From Cyclobacteriaceae bacterium (GTDB lineage: Bacteria > Bacteroidota > Bacteroidia > Cytophagales > Cyclobacteriaceae), in contig JAOUDZ010000001.1 in the NCBI GenBank assembly GCA_029858965.1, positions 1-64,000 of the forward strand: a stretch of 64,000 nt of DNA. Direction: 5' to 3'. Numbering within the stretch: position 1 is the stretch's first letter; the number at the start of each line of letters is the position of its first letter. Shown piece by piece: positions 35,802-44,897 of the stretch. The notes below the pieces were generated by a model. That model searched no databases and was not told the origin of the DNA. It saw nothing but the letters and a program-made list of their open reading frames with translations. Position numbers and translations under genes: made by a program.

Positions 35802-36707
35802 ATGATCATTTTTTCGCACAAATTTGGCCAACTAGGTAATAGGCTATTTGCATATGCTCATCTAATTGCTAACGCAAGAGCAAATCAGCATAGGTTGGTT
35901 AACCTCGCTTTTGATGAGTACGCACAGTATTTCGAGAATACAAAACATAATTTGTTTTGCCGGTACCCACAATCCAAGAGTGCAATACCCGTCAACAGAT
36001 TGAGAAGCCTTCTCTTTATTCTCAACAAGGGTATCATCAAGTTGCTTCGCGCCGTCTCTTTTAACAATAGCTTCTTTCACGAAGTCGTGGTGGCAGACTT
36101 GCCAGAATATCAATTTCAGCGTGGACAATACTGTGATCTTAATGCACCGTTCATTCAGGTTGCCTTCAAGAGGAAAAATGTTCTGCTGTTCGGAAGGTTT
36201 TTCAGGGACTATCGTAACCTGGAGAAATACCAGGACGAAATCCGGGACTTCTTTCGTCCTACTACCGCAATTCGGCAAAACGTCAGCCAATTTCTTTTAC
36301 TGGCCAGGCAAAACGCAGAGTTGCTAGTTGGGATCCACATCCGTAGAGGCGACTACGAGCAATTTATTAGTGGTAAATATTTCTTTAGTCAGGAAGATTA
36401 TTTAAGAAAAATGAGGGAGTTGCTGACAACGGGCGATAGAAGAACAATTGCATTTGTGATATGCTCCAATGAGTGGGTCAATCCGGCAGTTTTTAAAGGA
36501 CTTAATTTCGTCATAGGTCCTGGACATGTAGTTAAAGATATGTATGCCCTGGCGGGCTGCGATTTTATCATGGGACCACCCAGTACGTATACCCGATGGG
36601 CTTCGTTCTATGGAAAGACGCCATTGTTGCAACTAGAGAGTTTAGCGCAACAAGTCAGCTTTTCACAATTTTTGACCTTGCCACCAGAACGACTGTTCGA
36701 TTTTTGA
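35802..36707 (+). CDS. Alpha-1,2-fucosyltransferase-like (GT11)
   Basis: 301 residues. GT11 signature VGIHIRRGDY in the middle, preceded by an N-terminal GQLGNRLFAYAHL and followed by ALAGCDFIMGPPSTYTRWASFYG, all typical of bacterial alpha-1,2-fucosyltransferases that use GDP-fucose. Other GT11-like enzymes transfer fucose or related sugars, so the linkage is inferred. 57 bp after the FkbM gene. The 249-bp gap after it, before wzm, is the longest inside the rightward unit and could hold an internal promoter, but I saw no consensus element there. Confidence 0.88.
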   Translation: MIIFSHKFGQLGNRLFAYAHLIANARANQHRLVNLAFDEYAQYFENTKHNLFCRYPQSKSAIPVNRLRSLLFILNKGIIKLLRAVSFNNSFFHEVVVADLPEYQFQRGQYCDLNAPFIQVAFKRKNVLLFGRFFRDYRNLEKYQDEIRDFFRPTTAIRQNVSQFLLLARQNAELLVGIHIRRGDYEQFISGKYFFSQEDYLRKMRELLTTGDRRTIAFVICSNEWVNPAVFKGLNFVIGPGHVVKDMYALAGCDFIMGPPSTYTRWASFYGKTPLLQLESLAQQVSFSQFLTLPPERLFDF

Positions 36708-36956
36708 GCATTCTAGGGCTTTTCAAAATGTTGCCCTTTAGCTCCAAAATGGTAATGATGAATTCGTTGCAGACACCAGCGTTTTAATAACCAACCATTG
36801 GGCGCAACAGCCGTAGCAGGGATAACAGATGGAGAGCCGCTGGTCCCTCTGAGCCGCAAAGGCTCAATCGAAAAATATAATTGACGGACTGATCAAAACG
36901 TAATAAATTGCGCGCCGGTGCGAGTATTTGAACTCAATGGTTCAACAGGTAAATCA

Positions 36957-37790
36957 ATGGCGATGGATGACAATGTGGAGCACGTAATAGATGCCGAAAA
37001 GGTAAAATTCTTCGACTGGCAGGAGTTATGGCGTTATCTTGACCTGTTCTATTTTTTCACTTGGCGTGATGTAAAGATCAAATACAAACAGACGGTGCTT
37101 GGTTTCTTATGGGCAGTGTTGCAACCCCTGCTCATGATGGTTGTATTCACCTTTTTCTTTGGCCGGGCGCTCAATGTACCTTCGCAAAATTTACCCTATC
37201 CGGTTTTTGTCTTTTCGGGCTTGTTGCTTTGGAATTTATTCTCAACGGGTCTTACCAATTCCGCCAACAGCATGGTCAACAATGCACAAATTCTCAAGAA
37301 GATTTATTTTCCCAGGCTCATCATTCCAGTGTCATCTATTCTGGTTGCCTTTTTCGACTTTGTCATGGCTCTTGTATTATTCTTGGTCCTTTTGATCTAC
37401 TATCAACAAGCGGTTTCATGGCATTTCATTTGGAGCTGGCCTCTTGCCTTGACACTGACTTTGCTGGCATCACTCGGGCCTGGGTGCTTAATGGCAGCCT
37501 TGAATGTAAAGTATCGTGACTTTAGATACGTCATTCCTTTCCTCATACAGATCTTGTTTTTCTTAACTCCGGTGATTTATCCGATCTCAATTCTTAAATA
37601 CCCTTTACTTCAATACTTGATAGCCCTTTCGCCGATGTACGCAGCGGTAGAATTATTCCGCCTTCCGTTGACCGGCGCAGTCCTTAACATGCCTCTTGTG
37701 TTAACCAGCCTGATTGCATGTTTGGTATTGCTTTTCACCGGCCTTATCTACTTCAAAAGAACTCAAGACTTTTTTGCTGACTTCGCCTAA
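36957..37790 (+). CDS. wzm: Polysaccharide ABC exporter, permease (Wzm-type)
   Basis: 277 residues from the ATG at 36957; a GTG at 36918 would add 13 residues and cannot be excluded. Six transmembrane segments. The N-terminal amphipathic region with WRYLDLFYFFTWRDVKIKYK followed by QTVLGFLWAVLQPLLMM is the hallmark of ABC2-type O-antigen/teichoic acid permeases. It forms the membrane channel that exports an undecaprenol-linked glycan across the inner membrane. The wzt ATP-binding gene starts 5 bp after its stop. Confidence 0.95.
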   Translation: MAMDDNVEHVIDAEKVKFFDWQELWRYLDLFYFFTWRDVKIKYKQTVLGFLWAVLQPLLMMVVFTFFFGRALNVPSQNLPYPVFVFSGLLLWNLFSTGLTNSANSMVNNAQILKKIYFPRLIIPVSSILVAFFDFVMALVLFLVLLIYYQQAVSWHFIWSWPLALTLTLLASLGPGCLMAALNVKYRDFRYVIPFLIQILFFLTPVIYPISILKYPLLQYLIALSPMYAAVELFRLPLTGAVLNMPLVLTSLIACLVLLFTGLIYFKRTQDFFADFA

Positions 37791-37795
37791 TTACG

Positions 37796-39031
37796 ATGAA
37801 ACCAATTTTAGAAGTCCAGAATCTGTCAAAAAGATATAAGATCAGTCATCTACCCAAGGCCTATTTAAGCCTACGTGAACAAATGCTTACCGCTTTTCGA
37901 ACCAGCGGGAATAGCAGCGAAGAATTCTGGGCGCTAAAAGATGTTACGTTTGAAATCAACCCAGGTGATTCTGTTGGCATTGTTGGAAGGAATGGTGCTG
38001 GAAAATCCACGTTACTAAAAATACTTTCCAAGATTACCCCTCCAACAAATGGAAAAATCATTTCTCGTGGGAGAGTCGCCAGTTTGTTGGAGGTAGGCAC
38101 AGGGTTTCACCCTGAACTCACGGGAAGAGAGAACATCTATTTTAATGGCTCTTTGCTCGGGATGAGGCGAAAAGAGATTAGAAAAAAGTTCGATGAGATT
38201 GTCGATTTTAGTGGAGTAGAAAGATTTCTGGACACCCCCTTGAAGCACTATTCAAGCGGGATGCAATTGCGTTTAGCTTTTGCTGTTGCAGCATTCCTTG
38301 AACCCGAAATTCTGTTACTTGACGAAGTACTTGCTGTGGGTGATGCTGAGTTTCAGAAAAAGTGCCTTGGTAAGATGGAGAATATAAGCAAAAGCGGCAG
38401 GACCATTTTGTTTGTTAGTCACAATATGCAAGCCATATCGAATCTTTGCACCAAAGGAATTTACATTTCGGACGGGCGAATTGATACGCACGGTTCCGTG
38501 GGCCAAGCAATTGACGCATACCTGAAAACCGGGCGGGTTTCGCCATCCAGAAATACGTTACTTTCTCAGGTACAAAGCATCAAGCCGGACAAAGACTTTA
38601 GGTTGTTAAGCGTCTCCCTGCATCAGGATTCCACCGAAATTTTTGGCAGCGCCGTGAATGGCAAAGAATTGGAAATCCGGGTAGACTATGAGCTCTTTAA
38701 CAGAATAAACGGTTTTCGTGTCTTTCTTGACGTTTGTGATCAATTCGGCACGATTGTGTTTAGGAGCTTTCACGACGAGTCAAATGCAGTGACTTTTCAG
38801 CCCGGGCGGCATTCTTCGCGGCTCAAATTACCTTCGAATTTTCTGGCTCCCATACCTTATGATTTTAAGCTTCAGTTTGGTATACACAATATTAGGATGA
38901 TGGAACCTGCCGAAGGTTTTGTCTTCGGTATCAATATTGAACATAGCGGGACCTACAATAAGGCATATCACGGACAACACACCGCGGGACTGATTTGCCC
39001 TGTATTCCCGTGGACGATTCAACATGGATAA
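37796..39031 (+). CDS. wzt: Polysaccharide ABC exporter, ATP-binding protein with C-terminal glycan-binding domain (Wzt-type)
   Basis: 411 residues. ATPase domain 1-245: Walker A GRNGAGKST (64-72), signature YSSGMQLRLAFA, Walker B ILLLDEVLAVGD and the switch His in VSHNM. Residues about 255-411 are a beta-sandwich of the Wzt_C type (VDYELFNRINGFRVFLDV). In Wzt proteins this domain recognises the terminal cap, often a methyl or methyl-phosphate group, that ends chain growth and licenses export. That fits the five methyltransferases in the cluster. It implies an ABC-dependent pathway, so chain length is set before export and no Wzy polymerase is needed. Confidence 0.95.
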   Translation: MKPILEVQNLSKRYKISHLPKAYLSLREQMLTAFRTSGNSSEEFWALKDVTFEINPGDSVGIVGRNGAGKSTLLKILSKITPPTNGKIISRGRVASLLEVGTGFHPELTGRENIYFNGSLLGMRRKEIRKKFDEIVDFSGVERFLDTPLKHYSSGMQLRLAFAVAAFLEPEILLLDEVLAVGDAEFQKKCLGKMENISKSGRTILFVSHNMQAISNLCTKGIYISDGRIDTHGSVGQAIDAYLKTGRVSPSRNTLLSQVQSIKPDKDFRLLSVSLHQDSTEIFGSAVNGKELEIRVDYELFNRINGFRVFLDVCDQFGTIVFRSFHDESNAVTFQPGRHSSRLKLPSNFLAPIPYDFKLQFGIHNIRMMEPAEGFVFGINIEHSGTYNKAYHGQHTAGLICPVFPWTIQHG

Positions 39032-39039
39032 CAATTGAT

Positions 39040-39834
39040 ATGGATTTCTACAGTCAACATGGTGAGGACTTTCTTTTGAATAAGATTTTTGGAGGAAAAA
39101 AGAACGGCTATTTTGTCGAGATCGGGTGCCTGGATGGCATTGAGTTCAGCAATACCTATCACTTTGAAAGGAAAGGGTGGAGGGGTTGTTGTATTGAGGC
39201 GCATAAGGATTTTATTGATTCGCTTCGTAAAAATCGCCCCAAGTCAGCGATTGTACATTGCGCAGTGGGTGAAGAAGACAGGGACAATGTGACCTTTTAC
39301 GCCAATAAGGTTGGCAGCTTATCGACGCTTGACAAGAGTGAGGAGGATCGGTGGAAAAAGCACTATACAAAGGATTTTCATGGATTCGAAGAACAACAAG
39401 TATCCATGAGAACAATGACCACGGTGTTTAACGACCTGGCGCTGACGACGATAGATTTCATTTCACTGGATATTGAAGGCTATGAAGTAAAAGCACTATC
39501 CGGCCTGGATTTTGCAAAGTATAGTCCGCGTGTTTTTGTCATTGAATACAAAGATCAATCTCACAAACACCAACTCGAGCAAATTTTATTTCAGCATCAA
39601 TATTACTTCCTCTCGCAAGTAGGCTGCAATCTATTCTATAGCTTGAAATATGATGATAAGAAAATCATTGATGCCGACTACGGCGATGTACAGCTGATCA
39701 AAATTGGTCAAAATGGCTTGGCGGAAACAACCAGCATTAAGCTCGCGAAACCCACGCATGTGTCCCGGATAAAGGCGTTTATCAGACGCATAGGTTTCGG
39801 CAGGATCTGGGATTCGATTAGACGACGAAAGTAA
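39040..39834 (+). CDS. FkbM family methyltransferase (3)
   Basis: Start at ATG 39040 (MDFYSQHGEDFLLN), 8 bp after wzt; the frame opens at 38995 inside wzt. 264 residues. SAM motif YFVEIGCLDGIEFSNT, CCIEAHKDF as the acidic loop, and ISLDIEGYEVKALSGLDF as the FkbM signature. YSQHGEDFLLN at the start is typical of FkbM proteins from surface-glycan loci. Its place right behind wzt makes it a good candidate for the chain-end methyltransferase that the Wzt domain reads (inference). Confidence 0.9.
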   Translation: MDFYSQHGEDFLLNKIFGGKKNGYFVEIGCLDGIEFSNTYHFERKGWRGCCIEAHKDFIDSLRKNRPKSAIVHCAVGEEDRDNVTFYANKVGSLSTLDKSEEDRWKKHYTKDFHGFEEQQVSMRTMTTVFNDLALTTIDFISLDIEGYEVKALSGLDFAKYSPRVFVIEYKDQSHKHQLEQILFQHQYYFLSQVGCNLFYSLKYDDKKIIDADYGDVQLIKIGQNGLAETTSIKLAKPTHVSRIKAFIRRIGFGRIWDSIRRRK

Positions 39835-39867
39835 TCTTTCTCCGTGATACGCACCTCACCTACTGTC

Positions 39868-40716
39868 ATGAATAATACAAACAATATCCCATGCACAATT
39901 TGCAATTCTTGTAACATCAAAGAATTGCACACTCTTTCGGGTGGCGTGAAGATTATGGTTTGCTTCAACTGCAATAACGCTTTCACATTTCCAAAACCAG
40001 TAATACCGGACTACTCCTCCGAAGATTTTCAAGCGCGAAGTGCTGAGACGCAGTCTTTGACTTACGTTGACCAGCTTCCTAAGGAGATAAAGTTCAGTTA
40101 CAACATCCAGTTGGACATTATTGAGAAAAAAATCAAGAAAGGTTCATCCATATTGGAAATCGGCGGCGGTGAAGGCATTTTCCTTGATCTTGTTAAAAGC
40201 AAGGGCTATGCCGTTGACCTTATTGAGCCCAGTATTAGTGCCTCCAATCGAGCACGAAAACGAGGCCTCAATGTCCACACCAATTACCTCAGCGAAGTCA
40301 AATCCGATAATAGATATTCGTTGATTTGTATGTCTCACGTTTTGGAGCACATGGATGATCCCATAGGAACCTTGAAACAACTCCGTCCACTACTGCAGCC
40401 CGGTGGATTCATTCTCCTGGCACAAAGTAATTTTCAGGGAATGATGCCGGTATTACTTAAGAAAAACTGGTACGCATGGCTGCCAGAACAACATTTCACG
40501 CACTTTTCCTTGAAAGGCTTAAAGTTCATAGCAAGTAAATCTTCAATGACTATTGTTGACTATCGATATTCCAGGCTGGTACATAGCAACACCCTGTATC
40601 ACCGCATCCTTAAATACATACCGTTTCTTCAGGATCAAATTCACATACTATTTCAAGCACAATCAACAGAAAAGTCTACTCAATTTACGACCAAAAAAAA
40701 TAAACTTCTGAACTAA
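39868..40716 (+). CDS. Class I SAM methyltransferase with N-terminal zinc ribbon
   Basis: Start at ATG 39868 (MNNTNNIPCTIC); a GTG at 39844 is possible. 282 residues. Residues 9-35 hold two CxxC pairs (Cys 9/12 and 32/35), a zinc-ribbon-like head common in sugar and tRNA methyltransferases. SAM loop SILEIGGGEGIFLDLV, LIEPS and MSHVLEHMDDPIGTL form a Methyltransf_11/23 domain. The C-terminal half (WLPEQHFTHFSLKGL) is typical of C-methyltransferases acting on NDP-sugars or glycans. Substrate unknown. Confidence 0.87.
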   Translation: MNNTNNIPCTICNSCNIKELHTLSGGVKIMVCFNCNNAFTFPKPVIPDYSSEDFQARSAETQSLTYVDQLPKEIKFSYNIQLDIIEKKIKKGSSILEIGGGEGIFLDLVKSKGYAVDLIEPSISASNRARKRGLNVHTNYLSEVKSDNRYSLICMSHVLEHMDDPIGTLKQLRPLLQPGGFILLAQSNFQGMMPVLLKKNWYAWLPEQHFTHFSLKGLKFIASKSSMTIVDYRYSRLVHSNTLYHRILKYIPFLQDQIHILFQAQSTEKSTQFTTKKNKLLN

Positions 40717-40746
40717 CCTTATCACAACAGAGGTCTCACAACAACA

Positions 40747-41790
40747 ATGTTCGGCTATACAAAACAAATGGTATTAAAAGGGAAGGAATTTGCAAGGCAA
40801 CTACCAGTAAACTTTTTGGCCAAAAATGCAGTTCATTTTAAATCCAACCTTAGTTATATATGTCCCGATATTTTTTTGTACTATTTTAAAACAGTTTGTA
40901 TGATGCCAGATGGAACGTTGTTCCTATATAAAGTATGGCCACTGGCATTAAGTTTCCCTTACTTCAAGAAAAGGATTCAACATCATAGTATGAAAGGCGT
41001 TATTGACATACAGCGGCTCTGGCGTAAACGTAAAATTAAGACGCAGGGGATAAGATATTTGGTTGTACACGATCCATGGACCTCAAATTACTACCATTGG
41101 ATGACGCAAGCATTGCCTCGATTGCTCTTGGCCCAAAGTCAAAATCTCCCGTTTGTGCTGCTTCTCCCCGCCAATCACTGTTCGGAATTTCATGTCAAAA
41201 GCCTGCTTATCTTTAATATCAAGAATTGGGTACCACTCGAAACCGATAGAACCTACTTCGAAGTACACGATTTAATTTTTCCGTCGCATGATATCCAGAT
41301 CGGCGATTACCACGACGACTTAATACAAGAATTGGCCGCCAGGCTAAGACCCATAAATCCTCCGGAATCTGAATGCAGCTATCTATTTATTCACAGAGGC
41401 TCAAAGTCCTCCAGAAACATAATCAATGAGGATGAGGTCCTGAACGTTTTTTTATCCTGGGGGTTTAGCGTGGTTAGTTTCGAGAATTTAACCTTCGAAG
41501 AGCAACGCGCAATGGCTGGCAACGCGACGATACTTGCTGGGGTCCATGGTGCCGGGCTGACAAACATGCTTTTTATGGACAAGGGCGCAAAGGTCCTTGA
41601 ACTAACCAGCGTGCTGAACGGTAACCAATACTATTACTACACGCTGAGCAACGCCCTTGGCCACGACTATTTTTATCAAGAGTGCACACCAGAAATTGAA
41701 GGAAAATCCATTCAAGAGGCAAATATACTTGTTGATTTGGAGCTCCTCAATTCTAATATTTCGCGTATGGTCAACCCTGTTCATGATTAA
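40747..41790 (+). CDS. Glycosyltransferase family 61 protein
   Basis: 347 residues. GT61/DUF563 motifs: HDPWTSNYYHWMTQALPRLL in the middle, YLFIHRGSKSSRNI, LTFEEQRAMAGNATILAG, then GVHGAGLTNMLFM. GT61 enzymes include plant xylosyl/arabinosyltransferases and bacterial O-antigen and capsule transferases. The next gene overlaps its last 8 bp (ATGATTAA), so translation of the two is probably coupled. Confidence 0.9.
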   Translation: MFGYTKQMVLKGKEFARQLPVNFLAKNAVHFKSNLSYICPDIFLYYFKTVCMMPDGTLFLYKVWPLALSFPYFKKRIQHHSMKGVIDIQRLWRKRKIKTQGIRYLVVHDPWTSNYYHWMTQALPRLLLAQSQNLPFVLLLPANHCSEFHVKSLLIFNIKNWVPLETDRTYFEVHDLIFPSHDIQIGDYHDDLIQELAARLRPINPPESECSYLFIHRGSKSSRNIINEDEVLNVFLSWGFSVVSFENLTFEEQRAMAGNATILAGVHGAGLTNMLFMDKGAKVLELTSVLNGNQYYYYTLSNALGHDYFYQECTPEIEGKSIQEANILVDLELLNSNISRMVNPVHD

Positions 41791-42775
41791 GCTGAAAGGA
41801 ATATATACTATTCGTGATACAAGACATCCATATTATTGGGATGTCGTATTCGAATGGGAGGATGAGCTCTCCAGGGCGCTTGATATTCCACTGATACGGG
41901 TTGGCGAAAAATACGATAAACTGTACAGATCGTCTATCTCAACCAGAATTCTAAACAGGCTGAATTTTTACCAATGGAAAGACCGCTTCTTATTTAACCC
42001 ATCCGGCTACTACATCGCTTTCCATATTGGCCCACCGGGCATATATTCTTTTCACAGTAGAAAAGATGTAATCCCCATTATTATAGACTTTTGGAAGTCA
42101 GAAAATCTGAAGAAATTTGAATCAATATTTTCCCTGAATAAATTTGTCTTCGTTACAAGCAAGGAGGTATTCAATTACCTTACTAGCCAGAAGCTAAAGA
42201 TAAACCTCGCCCACCTTGCCTTGTCACTGCCCGACAAGTTGATGGCCGATTACTCCAATCAACAAAGACCCTTTGATCTGATTCAACTTGGAAGACAAAA
42301 TGAAAAACTTACTGCTTTTACAACTCGGCTGCTTGTCGATTTTCCGGACATCAATTATGTCCATGGTCAAACAATCGATGGGAAACTACAGATGATCTCC
42401 AGCCGTCACGGCACGCTGGGAGAGTTTTCCAGCCGCGAATCTTTCATCACCTTGTTAAAAAAAGCAAGAATCAGTTTGCTTTCAGCTCCGGGTCTCGATG
42501 CTGACTCCAAACGGACGGGTGGTTTCTCGCCTGTAACTCCGCGATTTTTGGAAAGTGCTGCCTGTGGGTGTAAGTTGATTGGCATTTACCCGGAGAATGA
42601 CGATTTTGTGCACTACGGAATAAATAACATATGTGCAAACGTGAAAACCTACGAAGAATTTCAGAGCCTTGTACTCAATTATTTGAAGGACCCTACGATT
42701 CCAGACTATCGCGAATTCTTACTCACCCACCTAACGACCCAAAGAGCAACTCAGCTCCTTGCCGCAATCTCTTGA
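41783..42775 (+). CDS. Putative glycosyltransferase (group 1/CgeB-like)
   Basis: Start at ATG 41783, overlapping the GT61 stop by 8 bp. 330 residues, GT-B-like. The C-terminal part VTPRFLESAACGCKLIG, with the Pro-Arg-x-x-Glu-x-x-Ala-x-Gly pattern and following IYPENDDFVHYGI, resembles the donor-binding region of CgeB/GT4-type transferases. The N-terminal half shows no motif I recognise. It ends 4 bp before the DUF288 gene. Donor and acceptor unknown. Confidence 0.75.
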   Translation: MIKLKGIYTIRDTRHPYYWDVVFEWEDELSRALDIPLIRVGEKYDKLYRSSISTRILNRLNFYQWKDRFLFNPSGYYIAFHIGPPGIYSFHSRKDVIPIIIDFWKSENLKKFESIFSLNKFVFVTSKEVFNYLTSQKLKINLAHLALSLPDKLMADYSNQQRPFDLIQLGRQNEKLTAFTTRLLVDFPDINYVHGQTIDGKLQMISSRHGTLGEFSSRESFITLLKKARISLLSAPGLDADSKRTGGFSPVTPRFLESAACGCKLIGIYPENDDFVHYGINNICANVKTYEEFQSLVLNYLKDPTIPDYREFLLTHLTTQRATQLLAAIS

Positions 42776-42779
42776 TCCT

Positions 42780-43796
42780 ATGCACAGCGATATCGTATCC
42801 ATTGTTGTAACGTCCATTTTTGGCCCCAATAAGTCATTACTGGCCCTGGCTGAAGGAGCAAAAAAAAAGGGCTGGCAATTCATTGTCGTAGGTGACGTGT
42901 CGTCGCCTAAAGACTTTTCCATGGAACATGTTACGTACTACGACATAGGCCAGCAGCACAAACTTCACTTCAAGCTTGTTCCACTTTGTCCCGAGCGGCA
43001 TTATACAAGAAAGAACATCGGTTATTTAATCGCCATCTCAAACGGAAGCCATGTCATTGTTGAAACCGATGACGATAACATACCCAATCCGGAATTCTGG
43101 CAGCCTCGTCATAGGTCCGTTCATGCTCGCGAAGTGCAAGGATCGGGCTGGATAAATGTGTATAAGTTGTTCAGTGCGCTGAACATCTGGCCAAGGGGGT
43201 ACCCGCTCGAAGAAATACATTCAGACAATCGGCAATTCCAGCACTCAGCCATTTCACAACAAGTATCCGGTCCGATTCACCAGGGACTAGCTGACGAAAA
43301 TCCAGATGTAGATGCCGTTTTCAGAATGACCCAGGAATTGCCAGTCGCATTTGAGAAGAATGGATACTTCCATCTTGGCAAGGGTGTGTGGTGCCCGTTT
43401 AATAGTCAGAATACAACGTGGTTTAAGGAGGCCTTCCCGCTGCTTTATCTGCCCTCATTTTGTTCGTTTAGGATGACAGACATCTGGAGAAGTTTTGTCG
43501 CCCAACGGATTGCCTGGGAGTGTGATTGGGGATTGCTCTTTCACGAGGCAACCGTGTGCCAGGAAAGAAATGAACATCGGCTGATAAAAGATTTTGAGCA
43601 AGAATTACCTGGCTACCTTCATAACAATAAGATAAAACTCCTCCTCGACGGTCTAACCTTAAAAAAAGGTGTTGATCAAATCGGGAATAATATGTTGTCC
43701 TGCTATGAGGTATTGATTAAGAATCATATTATTTCTGATACGAAAGAATTACTTTTATTGGAAGCCTGGCTCAACGATTTGAAATCACTACAATGA
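42780..43796 (+). CDS. DUF288 / STELLO-type glycosyltransferase
   Basis: Start at ATG 42780, 4 bp after the previous stop. 338 residues. The family features are IVVTSIFGPNKSL at the start, FIVVGDVSSP, YTRKNIGYLIAISNG, then the DxD-like ETDDDNIP (Asp 97-99), and the PVDAVFRMT-like DVDAVFRMTQELPV. DUF288 is best known from the plant Golgi STELLO proteins that assist cellulose synthase; bacterial members occur in polysaccharide loci and are little studied. Its stop codon overlaps the next start (ATGA). Confidence 0.85.
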   Translation: MHSDIVSIVVTSIFGPNKSLLALAEGAKKKGWQFIVVGDVSSPKDFSMEHVTYYDIGQQHKLHFKLVPLCPERHYTRKNIGYLIAISNGSHVIVETDDDNIPNPEFWQPRHRSVHAREVQGSGWINVYKLFSALNIWPRGYPLEEIHSDNRQFQHSAISQQVSGPIHQGLADENPDVDAVFRMTQELPVAFEKNGYFHLGKGVWCPFNSQNTTWFKEAFPLLYLPSFCSFRMTDIWRSFVAQRIAWECDWGLLFHEATVCQERNEHRLIKDFEQELPGYLHNNKIKLLLDGLTLKKGVDQIGNNMLSCYEVLIKNHIISDTKELLLLEAWLNDLKSLQ

Positions 43797-44779
43797 TGCG
43801 CGTTCGAATTGTAAAAGACTGGCCCTATCCTGAAAGCTTTTTTGGGCAAACACCGTCGGGTGATGGGGAGTGGGACGGGATCATGTTTACGGAAGAAAAA
43901 CTCGCAGTGTGTGACTACCTTATTGTGCTGCAGCGTCCGCCCTATTCAATTAAGGTTACTTGTCCGGAAGGAAATGCCTGGCTCATTACGCAAGAGCCTC
44001 CAACAGACTATTTCGATTTTTTTATCAAATCCTTTAAATATTTTGATCGGGTATACTCCTACTACAAGAATATTGACCACCCACATATTCAAAGCATGCA
44101 ACCTGTCCTACCGTGGCATCTTCTCAAGAGCTACAAAGAGCTGAGTGCAATCACCAAAGAACATCTGTCGCATAAGAAACCCGAGTTAGTTTGGATTACA
44201 AGCAACAAGAGTGGGTTTCCCGGCCAGAAAGCAAGAATGCTACTGAAGGAGTACATGCAAGCCTCCCATTTTGATTTCCATCTGTTTGGTTCGGGATTCA
44301 CACCTATCCACGATAAATTCGACGGCCTCTTTCCGTATCAGTACGCGTTGGTGATTGAAAATTATTCCACCGATCACTACTGGACTGAGAAACTTGCAGA
44401 TAGCTTTTTGTCCTGGTGTTTACCCTTTTACTGGGGCGCTGGCAATTTGGAGACATACTTTGATCCGGATAGCTTTATCAGAATAGATATACATGATCCA
44501 GAAAGGGCTTTGTCAACAATCCGGGATGCAATAAAAAATAACGAATGGGAAAGAAGGCTTGGCGCAATTGAAAAAGCGAGAAATCAGATATTGAATGAAT
44601 ACCAGTTTTTTCCCTATGTAACGAAAATGATCAAGGAACATCGCGCAACAAATTTGCCTATGACAAAAAAAGAACGTTACATCCCCTACAATCCACACCC
44701 GTGGGCCAATCATAGAACTAATCAAGTAAAATACTATATTAGGCGGGTATGGAATTTGCTGTTTTCAAGAAAGTGGTAA
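43793..44779 (+). CDS. Glycosyltransferase family 10 (fucosyltransferase-like)
   Basis: 328 residues, overlapping the DUF288 gene by 4 bp; the ATG at 43796 is an equally good start. The GT10 donor-binding motif is clear: YALVIENYSTDHYWTEKLAD followed by CLPFYWGAGNLETYF (compare ENSxxxDYxTEK and PVYWG). GT10 enzymes are alpha-1,3/4-fucosyltransferases using GDP-fucose. With the GT11 protein the cluster would then hold two unrelated fucosyltransferases. A basic C-terminal tail may bind the membrane. Confidence 0.85.
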   Translation: MMRVRIVKDWPYPESFFGQTPSGDGEWDGIMFTEEKLAVCDYLIVLQRPPYSIKVTCPEGNAWLITQEPPTDYFDFFIKSFKYFDRVYSYYKNIDHPHIQSMQPVLPWHLLKSYKELSAITKEHLSHKKPELVWITSNKSGFPGQKARMLLKEYMQASHFDFHLFGSGFTPIHDKFDGLFPYQYALVIENYSTDHYWTEKLADSFLSWCLPFYWGAGNLETYFDPDSFIRIDIHDPERALSTIRDAIKNNEWERRLGAIEKARNQILNEYQFFPYVTKMIKEHRATNLPMTKKERYIPYNPHPWANHRTNQVKYYIRRVWNLLFSRKW

Positions 44780-44897
44780 GGATTGATGGCAAGTACGCAT
44801 CCACTGAAAATGATAAGTTATTTTACCTACCACGGCAAATTTAAGGACAATTCCTATTTGATTCTTCATTGAGTCCAAACCGATATTAAATATTCAG

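Noticed and set aside
36851-36865. GAGCC-GCAAA-GGCTC hairpin upstream of wzm, considered as terminator or RfaH/ops-like element
   Set aside because: No T-run follows and the nearby sequence does not match an ops/JUMPstart core.
44786-44872. 28-codon ATG frame between the GT10 and GT-D-like genes
   Set aside because: It starts 6 bp after the GT10 stop but has no recognisable motif, composition bias or known counterpart; chance is likely at this length.
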